17,748 bases of DNA, from the NCBI GenBank assembly GCA_040752295.1, contig JBFMFE010000137.1:1-17748 (forward strand), written 5' to 3'. Below the pieces are notes generated by a model. It searched no databases and was not told the origin of the DNA. It saw only the letters and a list, made by a program, of their open reading frames with translations. Of the stretch, positions 1 through 7,902 are shown piece by piece (position 1 is the first letter of the stretch; the number at the start of each line of letters is the position of its first letter). The translations under genes and the position numbers were made by a program. The DNA comes from JBFMFE01 sp040752295 (lineage in GTDB: Bacteria > UBP15 > UBA6099 > JBFMBQ01).

Positions 1-72
1 ACCAAGCGTCCGCATCAATCTCTGAACGGGCACTGCCCCATGGATGTTTATCTTTCTGATTATCGGCTCCAT
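1..72 (-). CDS. 5' end of an unidentified gene running off the left edge
   Basis: Reading leftwards from an ATG at 72-70 there are 24 open codons to the window edge, beginning MEPIIRKINIHGAV. A purine-rich GGGA lies about 6 nt upstream of the ATG and could serve as a weak ribosome binding site. The codons end mostly in G, C or A, like the neighbouring genes, and the strand matches the next genes to the right. Too little protein is visible to assign a family. It could also be a chance open frame. Confidence 0.35.
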   Translation of the reverse strand, partial: MEPIIRKINIHGAVPVQRLMRTLG

Positions 73-106
73 GCCGCGTCCCGTATGTTAATGTAGTGTG
101 TCAATA

Positions 107-134
107 CCCGTAGTCCGTAGCCCGTAGTCCGTAG
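107..134. repeat. 14-bp tandem duplication
   Basis: CCCGTAGTCCGTAG occurs twice, head to tail. Each copy is built from two near-identical 7-mers, so CCGTAG occurs four times in 28 bp. It lies in the 129-bp spacer between the partial gene at the left edge and the membrane-protein gene at 202. No function is visible. Confidence 0.85.
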
Positions 135-201
135 TCGGCAAGGGACGGCGCCGGCGAGAACGAGCATAACAAGGGCTGCCGTTTTCCTCACGGGACCATC
201 T

Positions 202-654
202 TCAACTGATCCAGATGACGATGACGGGTATCAGTGCGGCGATGCCGATGATGGCGACCCTTGTGACGTAGCCGAGGGTTCTTTCCGCGCCGGATTTTCT
301 CCACGCGGGCGGATAAAGCGTTCTGTCGGGGAGATAGGTTCCGGTTTCAAAAAACCCCAGCGCGGCGTCCATGTCCGCGATGACCCGCTGTATCTCGCTG
401 TGCCGTCTGTAGTTTTTAACCGAAAAATACGCGATTGTGTCGGCGAGGATAAAAAGCCCGATGGTCACGAGGATTTTCTCGGCGAACGCAAGGTCCAGCC
501 CGCCGCCGCGGCGCGCCAGAACCGCCGCCGTGAGCAGCCCGAAAAAGCCGAGCGCGATCAACCCCGTCACGTACTCCATCGCCCTCCTCTGCGAAACTTC
601 GTTCTTGTGGAAGGGGTACGCCAGTTTCAACGCGTCGAGCCTGTCCGCTTCCAT
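202..654 (-). CDS. small three-helix membrane protein, function unknown
   Basis: This encodes a 150-residue protein that I do not recognise. Three hydrophobic segments are clear: about residues 27-47, 58-78 and 128-149, the last running almost to the C terminus. A cytosolic-looking basic and acidic stretch of about 50 residues (NYRRHSEIQR onward) lies between helices 2 and 3, and there is no cleavable signal peptide. The start is well supported: GGAGGTGA sits 4 nt before the ATG, the best Shine-Dalgarno sequence in the window. An extended -10 box lies about 40 bp upstream, so the gene probably has its own promoter although it follows the phosphodiesterase gene on the same strand (192-bp gap). 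It is not an obvious fragment of a larger protein. Confidence 0.8.
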   Translation of the reverse strand: MEADRLDALKLAYPFHKNEVSQRRAMEYVTGLIALGFFGLLTAAVLARRGGGLDLAFAEKILVTIGLFILADTIAYFSVKNYRRHSEIQRVIADMDAALGFFETGTYLPDRTLYPPAWRKSGAERTLGYVTRVAIIGIAALIPVIVIWIS

Positions 655-696
655 TCCGTCACCTCCCGGCTTGAAACAGTGAGTTTCCGGGGACAG

Positions 697-705
697 ATCA
701 TACCA
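697..705 (-). promoter_or_regulatory. extended -10 promoter for the 202-654 gene
   Basis: On the minus strand the sequence reads TGG-TATGAT, an extended -10 element with five of six matches to TATAAT. No convincing -35 lies 17 bp upstream, which is acceptable for an extended -10 promoter. The predicted transcript would have a leader of about 35 nt ending in the strong GGAGGTGA ribosome binding site. Confidence 0.35.
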
Positions 706-776
706 CGGGACGGGCTGATTTTACACGGAAAGCCGCTCTGCTCGTCCGGGCGCCTGTCTGCGGACTTCCTGTCGTC

Positions 777-803
777 GGACAGGTCGGACAGGTCAGACAG
801 ACC
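777..803. repeat. 9-bp tandem repeat (GGACAGGTC)
   Basis: Two exact copies of GGACAGGTC are followed by a degenerate third copy (AGACAGACC). They lie in the 192-bp spacer between the phosphodiesterase gene (ending at 847) and the small membrane-protein gene. The repeat shares the GACAGG core with the hairpin repeats elsewhere in the window but has no dyad of its own. Confidence 0.8.
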
Positions 804-846
804 GACACGCAGGCGATCCCGCCGGGAACGGCGCAAAAACACGCGT

Positions 847-2187
847 TCAGGAGAATATCGCGTTGCCTTCCATGCCCGTGCGCGGAACGCCGAAAAGGCG
901 CAGAATGGAAGGCGCCGCGTCCATGATGTCCGGCGCGCTTTTGGCGATGTCCCTTCCGGAGACGAAGAGAAACGCGTCGTCGTGAGTGTGCGTTCCGAGG
1001 AGAAAATCCTTGCGCGCGAGCGAGTTTCCATCGAAGCGCGCCTTGAGGTCGTAGCCCCTGTTGGGGAGGGCGACGATCTCCGCCGCCTCTGCGACGAACG
1101 GACCGGAGTACAGCGACTCCCTGCGGCGCACTTCCCGCACGACAGGCTCGCCAGTGTCGGGGTCGCGCAGACCGCCGAGAAGTTCCGTTATCGCCGCGAC
1201 GGCGTTTTCGGTGGGCTGCCCGGGTTCCACCGCGCCGTCCCGTTCGCGACCCTTCTGGTTGATGAACACGCGCCCCGGAAAAAGGCTGTAAGCCGTGGAG
1301 GAGGGACCGATGCGCGGGGCGGATTCCGTGCTTTCATCCTTCACGTGAAGCATGCCCGCGCTCCTGAGAAGAAAATTAACGTCCACTTCCTTCCTCACCG
1401 TGCAGAAACCGTGGTCGGACAGGACGATTGTCGTCGCGTCCTTCGGAACGTTCGCCCGCACCTCCCCCACGAAGCCGTCCACCGCGGCGTAAAACTCATG
1501 CGCCCGCTTGCCGTGCGCCGGATCGCCGTTTTCCATCGGTTCCCAGAAAAAATGATTGAGGCGGTCCGTTTCCATCACGTGCGTGATGAAGAAGTCCCAG
1601 CGCGACGAATTCATGAGCGTGATCGTGGCTCGCAGCCGCGCAGAGAGGGAGGCGAAGAGGTCGTCGAGGAAAGCATCCCGGCTCTCGCGCACCTTCAGGG
1701 TGTCCACGTCAACGACGTAGCCGCATTTTTTAAGTTCCGCGGCGAGTTCGGGAGGGTAAGCCGCCTTCTCGACGTCCGGAGATAAGAACCCCGAGACGAG
1801 GAAGCCGTTCACCGGTTCGGGGGGATAGGTGACGGGGACGTTGAGGACGCAGACCTTTTTGCCCGCGCCGCTGAGTATGCGCCAGAGGGTGGGCGCCGCC
1901 CTGTGTCTCGCGGTCGGGATGAAGACTTCAAGCGGCGACGGTCGGCGGTCCATGAAACCGAAAATGCGGTGGCGTCCGGGGTTGACGCCGGTCGCGAAAG
2001 TCGTCCATGCGACCGACGAGACAGGGGGGATCGAGGTGGTCATCCTCCGCAGCGTGCCTTCCTCGAAAAGACTCGCGATGCACGGCAATTCGCCGCGCTT
2101 CACTTTCTCGACGAGGAAAGAGTGGGGAACGCCGTCAAGCCCGATGACGAATACCCTCGTCTCATTCCTCTTGCCGGAGGAAAGCAT
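847..2187 (-). CDS. alkaline-phosphatase-superfamily phosphodiesterase / nucleotide pyrophosphatase
   Basis: This is a 446-residue member of the type I phosphodiesterase/nucleotide pyrophosphatase branch of the alkaline phosphatase superfamily, which uses two metal ions to hydrolyse phosphate or sulfate esters. Visible metal and active-site motifs in order are VIGLDG (Asp18), PPVSSVAWTTFATG followed by VNPGRH (likely nucleophile Ser57), ETDRLNH (Asp208, His212), LSDHG (Asp258, His259) and GTHTHDDA (His400 or His402) near the C terminus. No signal peptide or membrane helix is seen, so it is probably cytoplasmic. In the family the nucleophile is usually Thr; Ser here is tolerated in related enzymes. 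The ATG at 2187 lacks a clear ribosome binding site. The gene follows the response-regulator gene by 26 bp and probably shares its transcript. The substrate cannot be read from the sequence; nucleotide pyrophosphates, phospholipid headgroups and other esters are all possible. Confidence 0.85.
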   Translation of the reverse strand: MLSSGKRNETRVFVIGLDGVPHSFLVEKVKRGELPCIASLFEEGTLRRMTTSIPPVSSVAWTTFATGVNPGRHRIFGFMDRRPSPLEVFIPTARHRAAPTLWRILSGAGKKVCVLNVPVTYPPEPVNGFLVSGFLSPDVEKAAYPPELAAELKKCGYVVDVDTLKVRESRDAFLDDLFASLSARLRATITLMNSSRWDFFITHVMETDRLNHFFWEPMENGDPAHGKRAHEFYAAVDGFVGEVRANVPKDATTIVLSDHGFCTVRKEVDVNFLLRSAGMLHVKDESTESAPRIGPSSTAYSLFPGRVFINQKGRERDGAVEPGQPTENAVAAITELLGGLRDPDTGEPVVREVRRRESLYSGPFVAEAAEIVALPNRGYDLKARFDGNSLARKDFLLGTHTHDDAFLFVSGRDIAKSAPDIMDAAPSILRLFGVPRTGMEGNAIFS

Positions 2188-2213
2188 CGGAGTTATTCAA
2201 TTCGCCGCGTGGT

Positions 2214-2600
2214 TCAGGTGGAGGAACCGCCGGAAGACTCTAAAATCGCCTCGACGCGCCGGACGAGTTCCTTTGGCTTGAGCGGTTTCAGAATGTACCC
2301 GACCGCCCCGTCCTGCTTCGCCCGTATCACTTTCTTCGTGTCCCGCACGGACGTGAGCATCATCACCGGCACGTTCCTTGTCTTCTCCTCGTTTTTCAGA
2401 AGCGTGAGCGCCGAGAAACCGTTCATGCCGGGCATCAGGATGTCCAGCAGGATGAGGTCCACGTTGTACTGGAGCGCCGTTTCAACGCCTTCATATCCGT
2501 TCTTCGCCATCAGGACGTTGTATTGGCCGTACAGGATGTTGTACACCGCCTGCCTGATCACGACGTCGTCGTCAATGATGAGGATCGTCTTTTTCGCCAT
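2214..2600 (-). CDS. single-domain response regulator (CheY-like receiver)
   Basis: This 128-residue protein consists of one receiver domain and no output domain. All key residues are present: acidic pocket Asp10-Asp11 (in ILIIDDD), phospho-acceptor Asp53 (in LLDILMPG), switch Thr83 (in MMLTS), aromatic switch Tyr102 and Lys105 (in GYILKPLKPK). It should therefore be phosphorylated by a histidine kinase and act by binding a partner protein. No kinase gene lies in the window. A promoter-like sequence lies just upstream, and the phosphodiesterase gene begins 26 bp after the stop, so the two form a likely two-gene operon. No good Shine-Dalgarno sequence precedes the ATG. Confidence 0.93.
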   Translation of the reverse strand: MAKKTILIIDDDVVIRQAVYNILYGQYNVLMAKNGYEGVETALQYNVDLILLDILMPGMNGFSALTLLKNEEKTRNVPVMMLTSVRDTKKVIRAKQDGAVGYILKPLKPKELVRRVEAILESSGGSST

Positions 2601-2632
2601 GCCCGGTCTGGAAAGCCTTTCTTACGGTTAAA

Positions 2633-2661
2633 AATTTACGCCGTCCGCGGGTTTTTGTAAA
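2633..2661 (-). promoter_or_regulatory. sigma-70-like promoter for the response-regulator operon
   Basis: On the minus strand TTTACA (2661-2656, five of six matches to the -35 consensus) is separated by exactly 17 bp from TAAATT (2638-2633, four of six matches to the -10). The start site would fall near 2626, about 25 nt before the response-regulator ATG. It lies in the 154-bp gap after the lipoprotein gene. Confidence 0.5.
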
Positions 2662-2754
2662 GCCCTTCATCAAACGCGAACGCCGGCGGCTGCGAACGGC
2701 TCCGTCCGTGCCCTCAACGGCTGACCCGGAACCATACGCGGTTTCGCGGCGGCG

Positions 2755-4734
2755 TCACTTCTTCGTCGCCGAGGGCGTCGCCTCCGTGTAGGCGTTGTCG
2801 GTGAGGCGCGTGGCGGCGGAGCCGTTGTACTTGTAAACCTCCGTCGTCCCGTCCCTTCCCGAGAGAAACAGTACGGTGCTCGAATCTATCCAGGAAGGAT
2901 AAGTGTCCATGAAACCCGTCTGGGAGCCGAAGACGGCGCTCCCGGTTATGCCGTTCACGGTTATAGTTTCCGCCACGGTGTCCGTCGTGAACGTGAGCGT
3001 CCCCTTGTAAACGTCCGTGCTGGAGTGCAGGGGGTCGGTGGACGTGGACTGAACGTAAACGATTTCCGCGCTGGAGGAGTTTGTCGTGTGAACCGGATAC
3101 ATTTCCTGGACGGTGGTGGTGGTCGTGAGCCTGGTCTGGTTCGTGCCGTCGGAATCCATTATGTAAAGCTCGTAGTTTCCGTTGCGGTTGGAGACGAAGA
3201 GGATTTTCTGCGTGGAAACGGAGGGGAACGACACGATGTCCTCGAAGATGAACCACGAAGGCATGAAATCGTCGGCGGAGTTGTTCGTGAGGTTCGTCGC
3301 CTCGCTGCCGTCGGTCTTCATCGAGTAGATTTCCTTGTTGCCGTCGCGGTTGGTGGTGAAGAGAATGCGGTCCTTGACGGTGCCCGTGACGAACTCGCTC
3401 AGAGCTATTGACGGCTCCGCGTCCATGTATGAATTGTTCGTGATGTTCGTGTACGTCTTCGCCGAGACGTCGTACACGTAAATGTCGTAGGAAGAGGTGT
3501 CGGCTTCCGACCCGCCTCTCACGAAAATCAGTTTGCTTTTGCCGGAATCCCACGCGGGCTGGAAGTTGTGCTGTCCGTTGGTCGTCAACTGGACGGCGCA
3601 CGCCCCTGAAGTCTGCATGAAGTAAATCTCGTAGTTGCCGGCGGGGTTGGCTGCGAACACGAGGGACCTGTCAAGGACGGTCGGCTCGGCGGACGCAGTG
3701 GACGCCGAGTAGGCGATCTTGCTTACCGATGAATCGAGGACGTTCGTCACGTATATGTAAGGCGAATATTGAACGACGCCTGCGGGGTAATCGCCGGCGG
3801 CGAACGTGTTCACGACCGAGAACGTGGAAAGGTCAACCATGGAGACGGAATCGCCCTCGTGGTTGGAGACGAAAAGGTAGTTGTCGTCCGACGAAATGAC
3901 CATGTTTCCCGGCGAACTGCCCACGGCGAGGTTCATGCACTGCCCCGTGCGTCCGGGAGTGTAATCAACGCTTATGATCGCGTTGGATTTTGCGCACGAG
4001 CCGTAGAGGCGGCTCCGTGTCTCGTCGAGGGCGAGGTGGGTCAGTTCGGTGCAGTTGCTCGTCGTTATGGGCGAGTAGGTGACGGTCGTGCCCGTCGCGA
4101 CGACGTCGAGAACGTATATCTTCGAGTTGACGTTGTCCGACGCGTACAGAAGCGTTTCCGCCGAGTTGACCGCCGTGCCTAAAAGCGCCGCGGAACCGAA
4201 CTTGCTGTTCGAGATGGCGCTCACGGTGGCGGTGGCGGCGACGCTGAAATCTATGACCGAGAGGTTGAGCTTCGAGTTCGCCACGTACACCTTGTCCTGG
4301 GCGGGGGCGTAGGCGAAAGTCTTCGACCCCAGCCCCTGGACGGACGTGCTCAATCCCTGGTTCAGCTCGATCTCGAAGAGCTTCTGCCCGGCGTCCATGT
4401 CGAGGACGGTGAACAACTGGTTCGTGTCGCCGCGCTTGTCGTGGGAAACGAGCAGCCACTTCTTTGCGGGGACGTACCTGACGTAGCGCGGGGGGTCGGT
4501 CACCGGAAAAATCTTCACGGCGCCCAGCGTGTTCGGGTCCAGGACCACTATCTCCTTGCGCACGTTGTTGGCGAGGTAAAGCTCGGCGCCGTCGTCCCTG
4601 ACGTCTATGCCGAAGGATTTTATCTTCTCCGTCCCGAAAGGGAAATTCCCGAGCGACCGCACGGGGTCCTGCTTGCCGCCGCAGCCCGCCGCCGCGAGCG
4701 CGAGAACCACGAAAACCGTCCTTAACGTTTTCAT
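2755..4734 (-). CDS. double beta-propeller lipoprotein (YncE-like plus TolB/PD40-like blades)
   Basis: Starting at the ATG at 4734 this is a 659-residue protein. A lipoprotein signal (MKTLRTVFVVLALAAAGC) places the lipidated cysteine at residue 18. Residues about 40-345 form repeated blades of the YncE/surface-antigen type (YLANN...IVVLD, VYVANS...SVIDF, LFVSN...VSMVDLS). Residues about 355-659 contain PD40/TolB-type blades with the motif NRDGNxEIYxM at about 363, 462, 516 and 626, each followed by LTxN. I therefore expect two propellers in one chain, facing the periplasm or the cell surface. A TTG 12 nt further upstream is in frame, but the ATG is preferred because GAGGGCGGCG precedes it and completes the lipobox layout. 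The gap to the SLH-protein stop is 8 bp and the ribosome binding site overlaps that stop, so the two are probably translationally coupled. Such propellers usually mediate protein contacts; no catalytic residues are evident. Confidence 0.85.
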   Translation of the reverse strand: MKTLRTVFVVLALAAAGCGGKQDPVRSLGNFPFGTEKIKSFGIDVRDDGAELYLANNVRKEIVVLDPNTLGAVKIFPVTDPPRYVRYVPAKKWLLVSHDKRGDTNQLFTVLDMDAGQKLFEIELNQGLSTSVQGLGSKTFAYAPAQDKVYVANSKLNLSVIDFSVAATATVSAISNSKFGSAALLGTAVNSAETLLYASDNVNSKIYVLDVVATGTTVTYSPITTSNCTELTHLALDETRSRLYGSCAKSNAIISVDYTPGRTGQCMNLAVGSSPGNMVISSDDNYLFVSNHEGDSVSMVDLSTFSVVNTFAAGDYPAGVVQYSPYIYVTNVLDSSVSKIAYSASTASAEPTVLDRSLVFAANPAGNYEIYFMQTSGACAVQLTTNGQHNFQPAWDSGKSKLIFVRGGSEADTSSYDIYVYDVSAKTYTNITNNSYMDAEPSIALSEFVTGTVKDRILFTTNRDGNKEIYSMKTDGSEATNLTNNSADDFMPSWFIFEDIVSFPSVSTQKILFVSNRNGNYELYIMDSDGTNQTRLTTTTTVQEMYPVHTTNSSSAEIVYVQSTSTDPLHSSTDVYKGTLTFTTDTVAETITVNGITGSAVFGSQTGFMDTYPSWIDSSTVLFLSGRDGTTEVYKYNGSAATRLTDNAYTEATPSATKK

Positions 4735-4742
4735 CGCCGCCC

Positions 4743-7508
4743 TCAAAATGCCATATTTACCCTGAAGTAGACAAGGTCCTGGTCTATCACCGGGTATTTC
4801 CCCGTGTCGTCGGAGTCCGGCGCCACGTCGTACGCCTTCAGGTACCCGAAATCCATTGTCGTCGAGTCCGTGAGCTTGTACTCCAGTTCGTGCGCCATCT
4901 TGTAATACCTTCCCTTCGGAACGATCCCCTGTATCGCGGTCTCGACCGCGGACGTGAAGTTGATTGTGAGATCGGAATCGTTTATCTCGAATCTTCCCTT
5001 GTAGTTTGCTCTCTTCGACGTCCTCCAGTTCAGGATGTACTTCTGCTGGTCTAAAACGTATCTGAGTCCGAACATGACGTCGTCTCCCTCGTTCACGCAG
5101 TCCGTTATACCGTTCCCGTAAACGTAGTCAACGATGTCCCCGGCGTCGTTTTTCACCTCGACCACGTTTCCGTCGAGGCACGACCTGGGCAGATTGGCGT
5201 CCACGGTCATGTAATCGGTCTGGAGGGAAATGTCGTCAGTGAGGTTGTATCTCAGGCTGTTTATCCACGTCTTCAACTGGAGTTTGGAGGTTCTGTTGTT
5301 GATCCTCTTCATGGCGCCGTTCAGCACGCCGGTGAGCGACTCCTTCGCCTCGTACTTACTGAACATGCTGTTCATCGCCCCCACGTCGAAGTACATGGGT
5401 TCTATCTCGTGCCCCTTTATGTAATACGTCTTGTACGAGTAGTTCCTGTCCACGAGCTTGTCAATGGAGAAGTTCGCCACATACAGCTCGAGGCTTTGTA
5501 CATTTATAGGGAGGAAAGCAAATCCTCCGCTTCCTAAAAGGGAAGTCATTTCCATGCCCGGAACTCCGAAGTATTTCGTCACGAATTGCGGTCCGAGGCG
5601 GACGTAGCCGAGAGGGAATATCTGTATCGGCGGCTTGTTGTAATCGAGCATTATGAGGACGGCGTCGTCCTGGTCCTCCCACCTGCGCTCGTCCCACCAG
5701 CAGACGTTGTACTTGGTGAAATCCGACGTGTCGCACTCGTCAATATCCAACGAGTCCATCAGGTCGTCGCACTGGCTCGTCGAAAGCCCACTGCACAGCG
5801 CGTCCTTGATTTGCTTCGTGACGAAACCCGGCTTGATTATCTTGTATTCCGGTTTGTAGTAGGTGCTGTGGGCGTACTCGCCGGTGAGCCACACGTTCTT
5901 GAAAAGAGGGTACCTTGTGAAGAAGCTCGTGATGCTGTTTTTTTCGGGCGGCGCGCAGAATATATCCTTGAATTCGACGTCGGTGTCGGTTCCCCTTATC
6001 GTGGACGGGTCGAAATCCGTGAAAATGTCTATCCACGCGCCCGTGTTGTTCTGGCATCCGGGGAAGTCGGTGTCGCTGTCGTCGTACATGAAGAACCTCG
6101 TGAAATGGTTGAGGGACTGTTCCTTCCCGAAAATTGGCGCGGACACGTCAAACCCGTAAATGTATCGGTCGTGGAAATTGTTCTTCGATGCGCTCGCGCG
6201 CGTGTAAAGCGGCGCAAGGAAAATACTACCTGGATGAAGCTGCGACCTTCCGCCGAAAAGACTGATCGTGTACTTGTTGAGATCGAACACGAACTGCGCG
6301 CCGGGAAACCCCCTCATGAAAAGCGTCATCGGCGATATGTTGTAGTACACGTCCCCCAAACGCATCGAGCGAAGCTTGAAGTTTCTCTTCTCCTTCGACG
6401 TCTGCCTCGTGTTCTGGTAGTCGAGGGATATCTCGGTCAGCTCAAGCGGCGACACGGTCCTGCTCATGATCTTGTAGTCTTCCATGTCCTCAGTCCGGTG
6501 GGAGACCCCCTCGTAGAAGGTCACCCTGGCGAGTTCGCCGGCGAGGCTGTTCTGTGTTGTGAAAACCGCTTCGAGCTTGAGGTCCTCGTACGGTCTCGGC
6601 TTGCTCGAAATCTTCAGGTCCAGAACGTCGGCGAGGACGACCTGCTGGAGGAGTATGCGCGGGTCGGTCTCCCCGTCGCCCGTGAGAACGCCGTAATTCA
6701 GAAATATGAAATCGTTGTCTCCCGTGACGTTGAACCTCTCGTTCTCCTCCGTGAGCTTTTTTATCTGCTTTTCGTTTTTCAGCGAGATTTTTTCCCCTTC
6801 CTTTATCTCTTTGCGCAGCTTCTTGTTGATGTCCTTGAGTTCCTTCGAGAAGGAGTTGACGAGTTTTTCGAGCGCCTCGACGTCCTTGAGCGAGAGTTCG
6901 AGTCTCTTTTCGATTTCCTCGAACCGGTCGGGTTTGGGCGTGGGCGGCGCGGCGGGCGCCTTTTCCTCGATGGCGACCGGTCCCTTTCTGAGAAGCCGCG
7001 GTTCGCCGCGGGCGGCGCCCTCGCCCTTCTCTTTGCCCGCGGTGGAGAGGGGGACTATTACCTTGCCGGAGGGGGCGATGGTTCTGTAGGGCGTTTTCGT
7101 TTCGGCGGGCGCCGGCGGCTGTTCTTCGCGGACCGGACGCCTCACCGTGATCTTCCCGGTGTCGTGAAGTTCCTTAAACCTGTCGAAGAGCTTCGATATG
7201 AGGACGGCAAGCTCGAAGCGCGTGACCGGCTGGTCGCCGAGGAACTTCGTTCCCTCGTAACCTTCCAAAAGACCGACGTCCACCAGGTGTTTCACCGCTT
7301 TGTACGCCCAGTGGTCGGGCGGCACGTCGTCGAACGGGGACGTAAGCTCGTTCTGAAAACGGTTGAGCTGCTCGAGAAAATCTATGTCGTCGTCCGTACT
7401 GCCTATGTAGTCTGCGGCGAACGCCGGGCGGAACCCCGCGGCGAGGGTCAGCGCCGCGAGGGCGGACAGCGCGAGAAAAAACCGTTTCAAGGCACGCGAA
7501 CACCTCAT
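4743..7508 (-). CDS. SLH-domain, coiled-coil, beta-barrel outer-membrane protein
   Basis: From the ATG at 7508 this is a 921-residue exported protein. A signal peptide (KRFFLALSALAALTLAAG, cleavage after AFA near residue 31) is followed by one S-layer homology domain at about 60-112 (DVPPDHWAYKAV ... GYEGTKFLGDQPVTRFELAVLISKL). A Pro/Ala/Lys-rich linker runs from about 127 to 193, and a charged coiled coil from about 194 to 259 (EEIEKRLELS ... KLTEENERF). The remaining 660 residues alternate polar and aromatic residues like a barrel and end in Phe (FRVNMAF), the usual terminal signal for outer-membrane insertion. The same order is known in SLH porins of cyanobacteria and in OmpM of Negativicutes, where SLH binds wall polymer and the barrel sits in the outer membrane. 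An ATG at 7547 is in frame but lies inside the predicted promoter spacer, so 7508 is chosen. There is no clear Shine-Dalgarno sequence. It is the first gene of an operon with the lipoprotein. Confidence 0.88.
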   Translation of the reverse strand: MRCSRALKRFFLALSALAALTLAAGFRPAFAADYIGSTDDDIDFLEQLNRFQNELTSPFDDVPPDHWAYKAVKHLVDVGLLEGYEGTKFLGDQPVTRFELAVLISKLFDRFKELHDTGKITVRRPVREEQPPAPAETKTPYRTIAPSGKVIVPLSTAGKEKGEGAARGEPRLLRKGPVAIEEKAPAAPPTPKPDRFEEIEKRLELSLKDVEALEKLVNSFSKELKDINKKLRKEIKEGEKISLKNEKQIKKLTEENERFNVTGDNDFIFLNYGVLTGDGETDPRILLQQVVLADVLDLKISSKPRPYEDLKLEAVFTTQNSLAGELARVTFYEGVSHRTEDMEDYKIMSRTVSPLELTEISLDYQNTRQTSKEKRNFKLRSMRLGDVYYNISPMTLFMRGFPGAQFVFDLNKYTISLFGGRSQLHPGSIFLAPLYTRASASKNNFHDRYIYGFDVSAPIFGKEQSLNHFTRFFMYDDSDTDFPGCQNNTGAWIDIFTDFDPSTIRGTDTDVEFKDIFCAPPEKNSITSFFTRYPLFKNVWLTGEYAHSTYYKPEYKIIKPGFVTKQIKDALCSGLSTSQCDDLMDSLDIDECDTSDFTKYNVCWWDERRWEDQDDAVLIMLDYNKPPIQIFPLGYVRLGPQFVTKYFGVPGMEMTSLLGSGGFAFLPINVQSLELYVANFSIDKLVDRNYSYKTYYIKGHEIEPMYFDVGAMNSMFSKYEAKESLTGVLNGAMKRINNRTSKLQLKTWINSLRYNLTDDISLQTDYMTVDANLPRSCLDGNVVEVKNDAGDIVDYVYGNGITDCVNEGDDVMFGLRYVLDQQKYILNWRTSKRANYKGRFEINDSDLTINFTSAVETAIQGIVPKGRYYKMAHELEYKLTDSTTMDFGYLKAYDVAPDSDDTGKYPVIDQDLVYFRVNMAF

Positions 7509-7511
7509 CGT

Positions 7512-7529
7512 CTTGACCCGACGGTCAAG
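7512..7529 (-). promoter_or_regulatory. operator-like perfect dyad over the SLH-gene transcription start
   Basis: CTTGACC and GGTCAAG form a perfect 7-bp inverted repeat with a 4-nt centre. The dyad begins 3 bp downstream of the -10 box, ends 3 bp before the start codon and covers the predicted +1 near 7525. As DNA it sits where a repressor would block transcription. As RNA, only part would be transcribed if +1 is near 7525, but a slightly earlier start would give a hairpin over the ribosome entry site. No other copy was noticed in the window. Confidence 0.45.
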
Positions 7530-7531
7530 CC

Positions 7532-7560
7532 ATTTTATCAGAATCATACACCGAGTTCAA
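7532..7560 (-). promoter_or_regulatory. sigma-70 promoter of the SLH-protein/lipoprotein operon
   Basis: On the minus strand TTGAAC (7560-7555) lies exactly 17 bp from TAAAAT (7537-7532), giving four of six and five of six matches to consensus. The start would be near 7525, leaving a leader of under 20 nt. This placement excludes translation from the in-frame ATG at 7547, which lies within the spacer. Confidence 0.6.
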
Positions 7561-7846
7561 CCGGGAGGGTTCGCGGCGCAAACGCCATCATCTCTCTTCG
7601 CCGCATCGCTCACTCCGTCGGAATCGAGGACTTCCGGGAATCAGCCGTCGGGTGAACATTTCCCCACTTTTATGCCGCAGACCCGTTTGCGGAATTGCCG
7701 GGAGCGTCCGCCCCGCCCGCCGAAGTTCCGTTCGTATCGGTCGGGATGCGGCAGAGTCAGCTTCCGGGCGGCGCTTTCCCTCCGGAGCGCGCACACGGGG
7801 GGACGGCTGACGTAGGGAAGTCGGCGCCGCCTTCTTGAAAAAACCT

Positions 7847-7900
7847 CTGGCTCCATGCTCCGTACGTACACCGCTGGCTCCATGCTGCGCCGTGGAGCCG
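7847..7900. repeat. two 27-bp imperfect tandem units starting CTGGCTCCATGCT
   Basis: The 13-mer CTGGCTCCATGCT occurs at 7847 and again at 7874, so the unit is 27 bp. The last bases of the units also match (CCG). The second unit can fold, because GGCTCCA (7876-7882) pairs with TGGAGCC (7893-7899). It directly abuts the GACAGGC hairpin at 7903. Confidence 0.7.
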
Positions 7901-7902
7901 GG

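Noticed and set aside
400..1785. 461-codon open frame on the plus strand opposite the phosphodiesterase gene
   Set aside because: The minus-strand protein has all metal-binding motifs of its family. The plus-strand translation is low-complexity Arg/Glu/Val with no ribosome binding site.
7509..7547. ATG at 7547 as the start of the SLH protein
   Set aside because: It lies within the 17-bp spacer of the predicted promoter and would put 13 polar and basic residues before a normal signal peptide.
5586..7655. 689-codon open frame on the plus strand opposite the SLH gene
   Set aside because: It is antisense to a protein with clear signal peptide, SLH and barrel features. Its translation is arginine/valine/glutamate-rich without motifs. 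Long antisense frames are expected in G+C-rich genes.
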